From NCBI GenBank assembly GCA_965140775.1, contig OZ223471.1, positions 4,030,001 to 4,094,000 of the forward strand: DNA of 64,000 nt, given 5' to 3'. The stretch comes from UBA6244 sp965140775. GTDB taxonomy: Bacteria; Bacteroidota; Bacteroidia; Bacteroidales; F082. The stretch's first letter is position 1. Every line of letters begins with the position of its first letter. Under the pieces are notes generated by a model. It was not told the DNA's origin. It made no database searches and saw nothing but the letters and a program-made list of their open reading frames with translations. This document shows positions 9,105 to 16,197 of the stretch, one piece after another. The position numbers and the translations under genes were made by a program.

Positions 9105-9560
9105 TTAATTATCTTCGGCAAACCACTCCGCGTAGGAGGTCACGGTTTCACGGAGTTGTAAATATTTCAACACCACATGCCGGGGAAGTCGGCTTTGAAT
9201 GCGTTGAGCCATGTCCACAATCATCAGTTCGCTGGTCGGTTGGTAGGGCAACAGGATGATTTTCTCAAAATTTTCGGTTAATTTCTCAATGAGATCGGCA
9301 GGCATTTGATCGCTCAACACCAGGGCGTGATCAAACACATCCACCACCGTTTCTTTCACAATTTTCTTCAAATCGCCGAAGTCCATGACCATGCCCAATT
9401 TGGGATGATTTTCTTCGGTGATGGGTGTTCCGGCCAAAGTTACGAGTAGTCCGTACGAATGGCCATGCACATTGCGACAAGGTCCGTCGTAGCCTTTGAG
9501 GGCATGGGCCATCTCAAACTTAAATTCTTTGGTAATGCGAATGACGGGTTGTTTCTTCAT
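9105..9560 (-). CDS. queD: 6-carboxytetrahydropterin synthase / PTPS family
   Basis: 151 residues, typical of QueD. Zinc ligands H19, H32 and H34 are visible in FEMAHAL and NVHGHSYG, and C28 in GPCRNVHGH is the catalytic cysteine. The late DFGDLK and the glutamate in LQLRETVTSYAEW complete the active site. The enzyme converts dihydroneopterin triphosphate to 6-carboxytetrahydropterin in the queuosine/7-deazaguanine pathway; some homologues make 6-pyruvoyl-tetrahydropterin instead. The start is 2 nt from the stop of the upstream endonuclease gene, so it is the last gene of a three-gene operon with partners of unrelated function. No preQ1 riboswitch is seen. Confidence 0.9.
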   Translation of the reverse strand: MKKQPVIRITKEFKFEMAHALKGYDGPCRNVHGHSYGLLVTLAGTPITEENHPKLGMVMDFGDLKKIVKETVVDVFDHALVLSDQMPADLIEKLTENFEKIILLPYQPTSELMIVDMAQRIQSRLPRHVVLKYLQLRETVTSYAEWFAEDN

Positions 9561-9562
9561 GA

Positions 9563-10588
9563 CTAATGGGCTAATTTAACCACTTTCATTTGTCGCACCG
9601 ATCTGCCTGAGGCATCGCTAACATTGAGGATAAAAATACCGGCCGCGGCTGCGTTCAAATCAATGGTTTGGGTGGTTTTGGTAAGTTCACCCTGTTGTAC
9701 CACCTTTCCATAAATGGACACAACCGAATAAAAATAATCGCCACCGGAGGTACTCACGGTAAAGGAGGTAGTGGCAGGATTGGGATAAACGGTTATTTGC
9801 AGGGCATCTGTTTGGGAAATGGTACTGGGGTCGCCCCAAATGGCATCCACGAACTCGGGATGATCGATAAACGGATTGCGGTTATGCTGGTAGTCGTAGT
9901 AGATGACATCGTTGCGGTGTCGTTCAAAATCGTCAGGAGGATCCTGTTGATTCCATTGCAACAATACGGACAATTTTCCATGTTCGGGATCGGGGTATGT
10001 GTTCACACGGTCAACCACTTCCAAATCAGGCTCACCGCCACCGCCTTCGTAGCGGGTGGCCATGTAAAAAATCATGCGGGCCACATCACCTTTTACGGCA
10101 TCGCGGGGCTCAAACGAATCGCCATCCACATAGCATCCGGGAGCTTCGGAAATGGGATTGCCACCCATATCGAAATCGAGGTTGCCACGGGTACTGTTGA
10201 CCGATACATCGGTGGGACGTATGTGATGCGCATCGGTTCCGGCCGGAGGGGTGGTACCAAAATCGCCGTGTGATTTGGCCCACACATGTTCGCGGTTCCA
10301 ATCGTTGGCATTTCCGCCAAAGGTGCTCTTGGCCTGCGAACGTCCGGTGTAGAGCAGAATTACATTGTTGCTGTTGTTGGGGTCTTCATCGGTGGCCCTC
10401 AAAATAAAATCACGCAAATCGTTGTAACTGTATTCGGTGTGATTTTTAATGATGTTGTGCAATTTGGCTTTGAGACTGTTTCCCGTAAGGCCTTCAGTAC
10501 CATTGTAATAACCGGAGGGAATTTGTGCGCCAAGCTGAAAGGATAAAATCAGGATGACAATCAGCGAAAAAAATGTTTTTGTATTCAT
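9563..10588 (-). CDS. Endonuclease I family nuclease with T9SS sorting domain
   Basis: 341 residues. A Sec signal peptide (about 1-21, ending before QIPSGYY) is followed by an EndA/NucM-type nuclease domain with the conserved WNREHVWAKSHG and DAHHIRPTD...RGNLDFD metal-binding stretches. The last 75 residues, opening with ITVYPNPATTSFTVS, are a type A type IX secretion C-terminal domain. The protein is therefore exported by T9SS and attached to the surface or released, where it would degrade extracellular DNA or RNA. The ATG at 10588 starts the signal peptide; an upstream in-frame start 15 codons earlier adds a non-signal extension. It lies 10 nt downstream of the MntP-like gene. Confidence 0.92.
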   Translation of the reverse strand: MNTKTFFSLIVILILSFQLGAQIPSGYYNGTEGLTGNSLKAKLHNIIKNHTEYSYNDLRDFILRATDEDPNNSNNVILLYTGRSQAKSTFGGNANDWNREHVWAKSHGDFGTTPPAGTDAHHIRPTDVSVNSTRGNLDFDMGGNPISEAPGCYVDGDSFEPRDAVKGDVARMIFYMATRYEGGGGEPDLEVVDRVNTYPDPEHGKLSVLLQWNQQDPPDDFERHRNDVIYYDYQHNRNPFIDHPEFVDAIWGDPSTISQTDALQITVYPNPATTSFTVSTSGGDYFYSVVSIYGKVVQQGELTKTTQTIDLNAAAAGIFILNVSDASGRSVRQMKVVKLAH

Positions 10589-10598
10589 GATAAATAAA

Positions 10599-11147
10599 TT
10601 AAGCGGCAAAAAATGCCAGATAAACCCCTGCAATCAACATAACCAACCCTCCGAAAAGGTATAGCAAGGCGGTCAACGACAGGTTAAATTTAGAAGCGGA
10701 CAACCACATTCCTGCCAAGGCAAGTATCAGGGTTGTGATAAATAATATTTCGTAAACGTGTAAGTTGTCGAAAGTGAAAAAAGTGAATAGCAGTCCGGCC
10801 AAAAAGGTATTGATGGCTTGAGCCAAACCGGCAAACATAATGTGTTTTATTTTATCGATCAGGTAAGTACGTTCTCCTTTTCTGATTTGAAAAACCTCCA
10901 TCAACATGCGGATACCGATGAGCGAAAAGCCTAAAAAAAGTACCAGTCCGCTAAATCCGTCCATGAAATGCATGAACAGAGCACCCAACTGAATCCCCCC
11001 CCAGAACAGCGCAGTTTGCAACACAGCCAGGATAAGCCCAAAAATCACCCACAACCCCTTGCTTTCCTTCCGGTTTACACCAACAGCCACGGGCAAAACC
11101 TGAACTGCCAGAAAAAACAAGATTACAACAAGGATAACTGATTGCAT
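10599..11147 (-). CDS. MntP-like six-TM membrane protein lacking the acidic metal-site residues
   Basis: 182 residues with about six hydrophobic helices and the internal duplication typical of the MntP/YebN (DUF204) fold; LGFSLIGIRMLMEVFQIRKG near 91-110 closely matches the helix 3 region of MntP. However, the two family aspartates that form the Mn(II) path, in motifs of the DAFA and LDAMAVG type, are absent: the second motif reads QAINTFLAG. It may be a degenerate or repurposed member rather than a manganese exporter. It is first in the operon with endonuclease I and queD, behind a TATTTTTG box at 11171-11178. Confidence 0.7.
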   Translation of the reverse strand: MQSVILVVILFFLAVQVLPVAVGVNRKESKGLWVIFGLILAVLQTALFWGGIQLGALFMHFMDGFSGLVLFLGFSLIGIRMLMEVFQIRKGERTYLIDKIKHIMFAGLAQAINTFLAGLLFTFFTFDNLHVYEILFITTLILALAGMWLSASKFNLSLTALLYLFGGLVMLIAGVYLAFFAA

Positions 11148-11170
11148 TTTAGTCTTTTTAAAAAGGGCTG

Positions 11171-11178
11171 CAAAAATA
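11171..11178 (-). promoter_or_regulatory. -7 box for the MntP-like/endA/queD operon
   Basis: TATTTTTG on the minus strand, 23 nt before the ATG. The 15 bases ACTATTTTTGCAGCC around it are identical to those at the prs promoter. A -33 TTG at the right distance is not evident. Confidence 0.55.
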
Positions 11179-11295
11179 GTAAACTTTTTGGGGTGAGGAG
11201 GTCAAATGGAGAAGATTGGTATGGTGTTTATCGGCGATCTTAATAAAACCTTAGCACGACTTCCTGATATAAAATGAACTCTCGCTTAATCGCAC

Positions 11296-11586
11296 TCATA
11301 CGTATTTTACACTGCTTAATATGATGTGTCGTAATTGTTCTTTAATTGCTTTCTCGGAAACGAGGTCAACTTTTATTTTCAATTGGTCTTCAAGGTATTC
11401 CTGAAGGTCAAAAAATTCCCATCCCAAAGGTTTTGTAAATGAAACAAGTATATCTATATCAGAAAATTGTGTTTGCTCACTACGCGAATAGGAGCCGAAG
11501 TATCCAATTTTGTCAACAAAATATTTTTGATGCAAAAAAGGTTTCAGTTCTTTTAGTCTATTCTCTATATCAATACTACTATTCAC
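11296..11586 (-). CDS. MNT-type nucleotidyltransferase, no HEPN partner
   Basis: 96 residues. The minimal nucleotidyltransferase core is present: IGYFGSYSRSEQTQFSDIDILVSF holds the GS motif and the paired D-x-D metal ligands, with a third acidic residue in IKVDLVSE. Such proteins are usually antitoxins that AMPylate a HEPN ribonuclease toxin encoded next to them; no HEPN gene lies on either side here. Only a GTG at 11584-11586 is available as start. A TAAATTTG box ends exactly 4 nt before it, suggesting a leaderless mRNA. The gene is isolated between larger genes and could be a remnant or a stand-alone regulator. Confidence 0.8.
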   Translation of the reverse strand: MNSSIDIENRLKELKPFLHQKYFVDKIGYFGSYSRSEQTQFSDIDILVSFTKPLGWEFFDLQEYLEDQLKIKVDLVSEKAIKEQLRHIILSSVKYV

Positions 11587-11590
11587 GTTT

Positions 11591-11598
11591 CAAATTTA
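11591..11598 (-). promoter_or_regulatory. -7 box 4 nt before the nucleotidyltransferase GTG
   Basis: TAAATTTG on the minus strand, then AAAC, then GTG. With the usual spacing of this promoter class the transcript would begin at the start codon. No TTG at -33 is seen. Confidence 0.5.
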
Positions 11599-11648
11599 CA
11601 CATTTTTACTCATTTCCGGAAAATGATTTTTTTTACAAAAAAACAAAG

Positions 11649-12110
11649 CTAATAAACCAACCCAACTATTTTTTCAAGCCAAAGGGCGTCGGTTTCATCA
11701 AAACTATTGGGCTTTTCGCTGTCCACATCCATCACGCCAACCACTTCTCCTTGTTTGTTTTTCAGCAAAACCACCACTTCGGAACTCGACCTGGAATCGC
11801 AGGCAATATGTCCCGGAAAGGCATGTACATCAGGCACTACCATCGATTTGTTTTGGTTGATGGCTGCCCAGCACACACCCGTGTCTTTGGCCAGGTTGAT
11901 ACATGCCAACGAACCCTGATAAGGTCCCACCTGAAGTTTTCCATCGTGAAGCAGGTAAAAACCTGTCCAGAAAAAGTATTCCATTTTGTGGTGCAACACC
12001 GCATTGATGGTGGCCATATTGGAAATCGGGTTGTTACTGCTTTTGTCGATGAGGTTTTTTATCTGGTCGAAGAGACGTTGGTAGCGATTGGCTTTCTTTT
12101 GAATATCCAT
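11649..12110 (-). CDS. msrC: Free methionine-(R)-sulfoxide reductase (GAF-domain fRMsr)
   Basis: 153 residues, one GAF domain. The three cysteines of the fRMsr family are all present: C70 in GSLACIN, C80 in DTGVCWAA and C104 in PGHIACDSRSSSEVVV. The enzyme reduces free L-methionine-R-sulfoxide in the cytoplasm using thioredoxin. The ATG at 12110 is chosen because upstream in-frame starts lie inside or against the tryptophanase gene and add an unrelated stretch. Between it and tnaA is a 112-bp gap with no clear terminator, so read-through from tnaA is possible. Confidence 0.9.
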   Translation of the reverse strand: MDIQKKANRYQRLFDQIKNLIDKSSNNPISNMATINAVLHHKMEYFFWTGFYLLHDGKLQVGPYQGSLACINLAKDTGVCWAAINQNKSMVVPDVHAFPGHIACDSRSSSEVVVLLKNKQGEVVGVMDVDSEKPNSFDETDALWLEKIVGLVY

Positions 12111-12222
12111 GGCAATAAGTTTGAAGGGCAAAAATAGCAAAGGTTGGTTTGCCTGCATGAAAAAAGCGGAAGCTTTCGTGATATCACCCAAAAACTTCCG
12201 CCTGCAATAAGCTGTATGCAAA

Positions 12223-13599
12223 TTAAACCTTATCCAATTCCACCGTAAAATGGCGCAGGATGGGGGCCTCGGTAACAATTTTCAGTCCTTTGGTAATTTG
12301 ATTTCGGCGATCGAACACGTTGATAATGGAAGCTGCAATATAATCCATGTGGTTGTTGGTATATACACGTCGGGGAATGGCCAGGCGCAACAACTCCAAA
12401 TCGGGATAACGATTCAGACCGGTGTCGGGATCGCGGTCGGCGAGCAGGGTGCCTATTTCCACACCACGCACACCACCTTCGATGTACAATTCCACGGCCA
12501 GCGTTTGTGCCACATATTCTTCTTTGGGAAGCTGGGGCAAAAACCGTTTGGCATCCACAAAAATGGCATGACCGCCAAAGGGATATTGCACCGGAACACC
12601 ATAATCTTTCAACTGTTGTCCCAGATAAGCCACTTGCTTGATGCGGGTTTCGAGGTAGTCGAACTCAGTGCCTTCGTACAATCCCTGCGCCAAAGCATTC
12701 ATATCGCGACCCGACATACCGCCGTAGGAGATATAACCCTCAAACAGGATATTATAGGTGGTGGCCTTATCAAACAATTCTTTGCTGTTGAAACCAATAA
12801 ACCCGCCCATGTTGACGATGGCGTCTTTTTTACTGCTCATGGTCATGCCATCGGCATAGGAAAACATTTCGCGTACAATTTCGCGAATGGTTTTGTCTTT
12901 GTAACCTTCTTCACGGATTTTGATGAAATAGGCGTTTTCGGCAAAACGAGCCGAGTCGAAAAACACGGGAATGCCATATTTTTCGGCCATTTGCTTGACG
13001 GCACGCATATTTTTCATGGAAACGGGCTGGCCTCCCGATGAGTTGCAGGTGACGGTCATGATGATGACCGGAATCTGACTGGCGGGATGGGCTTTCAACA
13101 CTTTTTCCAGTTTGTTTAAGTCCACATCACCTTTAAAAGGATGGTCGAGGGTGGTATTAAACGCCTCATCGATGGTACAGTCGATGGCGTGGGCCTTGCG
13201 AAACTCGATATGGCCTTTGGTGGTATCAAAATGCGAGTTGCCGGGAACGATATCACCAGCTTTGATGATGGTGGAAAACAACACATTTTCGGCTGCACGA
13301 CCCTGATGGGTGGGCAAAAAATATTCGAAACCGGTAATTTCGCGAATGGTATTTTTAAGCTTGTAATAGGAAGAAGCGCCGGCATAGCTTTCGTCGCCGA
13401 GCATCATCTCCGACCATTGCATTTGACTCATGGCACCGGTGCCCGAGTCGGTGAGCAGGTCGATAAACACCTGATCGCTACGGAGGTTAAACAAATTGTA
13501 ACGGGCTTCCTTTATCCATTGCTCTCGCTGTTCGCGTGTACTGCGACGGATGGGTTCAACCATTTTAATCTTATACGATTCTGAAAAGGGTAATTTCAT
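12223..13599 (-). CDS. tnaA: Tryptophanase
   Basis: 458 residues, PLP-dependent beta-eliminating lyase of the tryptophanase/tyrosine phenol-lyase family. The PLP lysine is K257/K258 in SSKKDA; the PLP-ring aspartate is in FFDSARFAEN. Two sites separate it from tyrosine phenol-lyase: the substrate-specific Arg of TPL (MERG context) is replaced by Ile in RGVEIGT, and the C-terminus reads LRHFT with His as in TnaA, not LRFFT. It splits L-tryptophan to indole, pyruvate and ammonia, giving carbon and nitrogen and the signal molecule indole. No tryptophan permease (tnaB) is adjacent. It has a long leader with a large interrupted palindrome ending 22 nt before the start. Confidence 0.93.
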   Translation of the reverse strand: MKLPFSESYKIKMVEPIRRSTREQREQWIKEARYNLFNLRSDQVFIDLLTDSGTGAMSQMQWSEMMLGDESYAGASSYYKLKNTIREITGFEYFLPTHQGRAAENVLFSTIIKAGDIVPGNSHFDTTKGHIEFRKAHAIDCTIDEAFNTTLDHPFKGDVDLNKLEKVLKAHPASQIPVIIMTVTCNSSGGQPVSMKNMRAVKQMAEKYGIPVFFDSARFAENAYFIKIREEGYKDKTIREIVREMFSYADGMTMSSKKDAIVNMGGFIGFNSKELFDKATTYNILFEGYISYGGMSGRDMNALAQGLYEGTEFDYLETRIKQVAYLGQQLKDYGVPVQYPFGGHAIFVDAKRFLPQLPKEEYVAQTLAVELYIEGGVRGVEIGTLLADRDPDTGLNRYPDLELLRLAIPRRVYTNNHMDYIAASIINVFDRRNQITKGLKIVTEAPILRHFTVELDKV

Positions 13600-13620
13600 G
13601 ATTTAGTGATATTTAGTACG

Positions 13621-13664
13621 ACATTTTATTTTTCTAACAGCGACTGTTAAGCCAAATAAAATGT
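13621..13664 (-). promoter_or_regulatory. Interrupted palindrome in the tnaA leader
   Basis: Outer arms ACATTTTATTT and AAATAAAATGT (11 bp each, exact reverse complements) enclose inner arms TAACAG and CTGTTA around a TCG loop. The RNA could form a two-tier hairpin ending 22 nt upstream of the tnaA ATG; as DNA it could be a dimeric operator. It has no following T-run. Confidence 0.6.
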
Positions 13665-13733
13665 TAGGAACGCATCACGATTTTTGATGTTTAGAAATAC
13701 TTTTTTGTGTCCTATTTTTTGAGAATTCTGCAT
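13647..13733 (-). CDS. Possible 28-codon leader ORF upstream of tnaA
   Basis: An ATG at 13733 opens a 28-residue frame whose TAA falls inside the inner stem of the tnaA leader palindrome. It contains no Trp codon, unlike E. coli tnaC, and no good ribosome-binding site is visible. It is reported because of its position between the predicted transcript start and the hairpin; it may not be translated. Confidence 0.2.
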   Translation of the reverse strand: MQNSQKIGHKKVFLNIKNRDAFLTFYLA

Positions 13734-13751
13734 ACTAAATTGAAGAGAGAC

Positions 13752-13759
13752 CAAATATA
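13752..13759 (-). promoter_or_regulatory. Candidate -7 box for tnaA
   Basis: TATATTTG on the minus strand. It would start transcription near 13747 and give a leader of about 148 nt. A TTG lies upstream but at 23 bp spacing, longer than usual. Confidence 0.45.
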
Positions 13760-13890
13760 TAAAAAAATCCATTAGAAATTGACAACCGAAAAACTGAAAA
13801 AAAGCACATCGGTCACGTTTTTTTGTAACCGGCCAAACAATATTGCGTCATAAGCATGAAATCAATTTAATAATCAACTAAAAAAAAATC

Positions 13891-14250
13891 ATGGAAGAGA
13901 TAGTTCCCGTATTTGTGGTAGCCATTATTTTTGGATTTGTCTACGCAGTTATTTACATTCTGGTAAGAAAAAAAGAGCGCATGGCGCTATTGGAAAAGGG
14001 TGTTGACGCATCCTATTTTATGACCCCCGTAAAAGGTCAATCGTTTACGGCACTTAAATTTGGGTTGTTGTTGATCGGCTTGGCCGTAGGCATTTTTGTG
14101 GGTGGCATCCTGCATCATGTGGCCAAAATGAATGAAGAAGAATCGTATTTCTCTATGATTTTCCTGTTTGGCGGCATAGGTTTGGTAGTGAACCATTACA
14201 TGGAAAAAGCCGAGCGCTTAGAATTGGAGAAAAGAAAAAAACTGGAATAG
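13891..14250 (+). CDS. DUF6249-like small membrane protein
   Basis: 119 residues. One membrane helix near 5-24 is followed by the basic RKKERMALLEKGVDASYF stretch, then two helices near 53-73 and 85-103 and a charged C-terminal tail. This pattern, with the RRKERMALIEKG-like motif, matches a Bacteroidota family of unknown function (DUF6249), often found near ECF sigma/anti-sigma genes. No such genes are adjacent here. The ATG follows an A-rich tract. It ends in a strong terminator. Confidence 0.7.
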   Translation: MEEIVPVFVVAIIFGFVYAVIYILVRKKERMALLEKGVDASYFMTPVKGQSFTALKFGLLLIGLAVGIFVGGILHHVAKMNEEESYFSMIFLFGGIGLVVNHYMEKAERLELEKRKKLE

Positions 14251-14270
14251 CAAATAATTTTCAACAACTG

Positions 14271-14301
14271 AAAAAGGGCCTGAAGAAATTCGGGCCTTTT
14301 T
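14271..14301 (+). terminator. Rho-independent terminator of the DUF6249-like gene
   Basis: AAAAAGG...CCTTTTT plus a further six-pair stem with one bulged G and a GAAA loop, followed by a T-run. Confidence 0.85.
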
Positions 14302-14473
14302 TTCGCGTATGGATTTAAGGATTCCTGATTCCGAGATTCCTGATTTCATGAAAAGCACAATGGATAAGAGGATGGGCAGATAATAAGGTCGTCAAGCTAA
14401 TATACACCCCCCAACAATTGTCCTTCGACTTTTGTTAAGGGCATGTGGTACAGATTGTAGATGGAAGGTTTAT

Positions 14474-14539
14474 CTTCATGCGTGGACGCTTGACACGGGG
14501 CTTGGGGCAGGTACTACCTTCCAGCGTGGACGCTTGAGG
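14474..14539. repeat. Two degenerate copies of the CTTCAAGCGT palindrome
   Basis: Copies at 14474-14495 and 14518-14539 keep the core GCGTGGACGCTTGA but have diverged arms. They are related to the intact palindromes near 34.6 kb and 57.4 kb. The rest of the gap 14303-14561 shows no gene. Confidence 0.6.
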
Positions 14540-14561
14540 CAGGGGAGTTTTCCTGCTGAGA

Positions 14562-15038
14562 CTAATTATAAATATGCAACAACGCCCCATCGTACACAGC
14601 GTAATACTCTATGAGGGGATATCTTCCGGTGCCCTGAAAAAGATTGCCGTCGTAAATTAAATATTGGTTGCCGGTGCAGGTGTCGGTTACCATGGGGTAG
14701 TCTTCTATCACCAGTTTGCCGCAGTTTACGCGGTTGGCATCGCAACAGGCGTATGGATCGTTGGGGGGTTGACGCTCGTAGGCTTTAAAGTCATTGATGT
14801 CGTTTCGGTAAACAATTACACCACGGCTGCCCAAGGGGATATACATGCCTGGCACTTCGTCCAGATACAGCCATCCCCCCACGGTATTCAACTCCTGAAA
14901 CACGGTGGAATTGGGGTCGAGGGTCAGATTAATTACCACATGGGGAATGTCGGGGTTTACATTGTCTTTGTTGCACGACCAAAACAACCCGCCAAAAAAC
15001 AGGGGGACTATCAACAGCCACTTGTGGTACGATTTCAT
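14562..15038 (-). CDS. Rieske-fold-like lipoprotein with degenerate cluster site
   Basis: 158 residues. The N-terminus has a lipoprotein signal ending in LFWSC (C22). The body resembles a Bacteroidota lipoprotein family related to Rieske ferredoxins: GVIVYRNDINDFKAYER corresponds to the strand before the first metal box, and CTGNQYLIYDGNLFQGTGRYPLIEYYAVYDG to the second box and the following GPA-like loop. The CxH...CxxH ligand histidines are missing, although several cysteines remain (YACCDANRVNC, DTCTG). A [2Fe-2S] cluster is therefore unlikely. Function unknown. A TAACTTCG near-consensus box lies at 15062-15069. Confidence 0.6.
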   Translation of the reverse strand: MKSYHKWLLIVPLFFGGLFWSCNKDNVNPDIPHVVINLTLDPNSTVFQELNTVGGWLYLDEVPGMYIPLGSRGVIVYRNDINDFKAYERQPPNDPYACCDANRVNCGKLVIEDYPMVTDTCTGNQYLIYDGNLFQGTGRYPLIEYYAVYDGALLHIYN

Positions 15039-15112
15039 GGAATGGTATTTGAAACTTCAAACGAAGTTAGTCCTTTTTTATTTCACTTGCGTGTTGAATC
15101 CGAACAACATGC

Positions 15113-15120
15113 TAACTTTG
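15113..15120 (+). promoter_or_regulatory. -7 box directly before the small basic lipoprotein gene
   Basis: TAACTTTG followed by 7 nt and the ATG at 15128. The leader would be absent or only 2-3 nt. Confidence 0.45.
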
Positions 15121-15127
15121 CATCTCA

Positions 15128-15430
15128 ATGAAAGCATCAGGAACTCACCGGCTAATTTTGTTTTTCCTTCTTTTGGGGAGCGTATCCATCAATCAAGGCT
15201 GTATTTTCGGGCATCGCACCAGCAAACAGGTTCGCCAGGCCGAAAAGGAATCGGACCGCATGGCCAAGGAACAACAGGCTGAATTCGATAAAGCTTACAA
15301 AGACCACATAAACCGGCAAAGCGAACTAACCAAGCGACAAATGAAAGAGATGAAAAAGCGACAACGGAAAGCCAACAAAGCCAGAAAACGATCGCTGTGG
15401 GACAGATTATTTAATAATAAATGTCCTTAA
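15128..15430 (+). CDS. Small basic coiled-coil lipoprotein
   Basis: 100 residues. A lipoprotein signal with SINQGC places the lipidated cysteine at residue 25. The rest is strongly charged, mainly Lys, Arg, Glu and Gln, with heptad-like spacing about residues 33-90 that predicts one long helix, and a short RSLWDRLFNN tail. Proteins of this shape occur widely in Bacteroidota without known function. It is divergent from the Rieske-like lipoprotein and convergent with the LytTR regulator. Confidence 0.6.
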   Translation: MKASGTHRLILFFLLLGSVSINQGCIFGHRTSKQVRQAEKESDRMAKEQQAEFDKAYKDHINRQSELTKRQMKEMKKRQRKANKARKRSLWDRLFNNKCP

Positions 15431-15441
15431 CCTTCAGATAA

Positions 15442-16197
15442 TCATATCCCCAACTGTTCCTTCAGTTCTTTCACCCGCGACTTGCTCACATTCACCTTGC
15501 TCTTGTCTTTTAGTATCACCAGGTAGCTGTCTTTGCCATATTTTTCCATCTTCTCGATAAGGTTGATGTTGATGATATGGCTGCGGTGTACGCGTACAAA
15601 GGTATCGTCCGGAAGACATTGTTCCAAATAGCCCATGTTGTCGTATTTAAGGAATTTGCCTTTGTCGGTGTGAATTTCCACGTAATCGTCTTGTGCCTCA
15701 ATGCGGTGAATGGTGTCCACCGGTATCACATCAATTTTGTTGCCTGTTTTCACAAACAAACGTTCTACCTTGGCAGTGGAGGTTTCCTTTACCTGGTGGC
15801 TGAGTTTTTCCAGCTTGTCGGTATCGGGTTTTTTGTTTTGGATACGTTGCAATACCTTATCCACGGCTTCGTTGAACCTTGTTTTGGAAAAGGGCTTCAT
15901 TAAATAGTCCACGGCACTTAGCTCGAAAGCTTTGATGGCATATTGATCGTAGGCAGTGGTAAACACAATTTCGGGCAGTTCGTCCAGCAATTCCAGCATT
16001 TCAAATCCGGTAAGTTTGGGCATTTGTATGTCGAGAAATACCAAATCGGGTTTGGTTTCATTGATGGTTTTTACGCCCATAAAACCATCCGAACATTCGC
16101 CAATTAATTCAAGATGCGGGTTTTCGCTCAGGTAGGCTTTCACCAGGTTGCGTGCAGGTTCTTCATCTTCGATAATTAAAGTACGGAGTTTATTCAT
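15442..16197 (-). CDS. LytTR-family response regulator
   Basis: 251 residues. The receiver (1-120) has phosphoacceptor D56 in LVFLDIQMP and K in LMKPFSK. The C-terminal LytTR DNA-binding domain (about 150-250) contains KIDVIPVDTIHRIEAQDDYVEI and FVRVHRSHIIN. It overlaps the upstream LytS-like kinase gene by 8 nt. This is the AlgR/LytR/YehT class; in Bacteroidota such pairs often control envelope homeostasis. The upstream LiaF-like gene suggests an envelope-stress role. Confidence 0.92.
   Translation of the reverse strand: MNKLRTLIIEDEEPARNLVKAYLSENPHLELIGECSDGFMGVKTINETKPDLVFLDIQMPKLTGFEMLELLDELPEIVFTTAYDQYAIKAFELSAVDYLMKPFSKTRFNEAVDKVLQRIQNKKPDTDKLEKLSHQVKETSTAKVERLFVKTGNKIDVIPVDTIHRIEAQDDYVEIHTDKGKFLKYDNMGYLEQCLPDDTFVRVHRSHIININLIEKMEKYGKDSYLVILKDKSKVNVSKSRVKELKEQLGI

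Noticed and set aside
12223..13599. Tyrosine phenol-lyase instead of tryptophanase
   Set aside because: The TPL-specific Arg and Phe positions are Ile and His here, as in tryptophanase.
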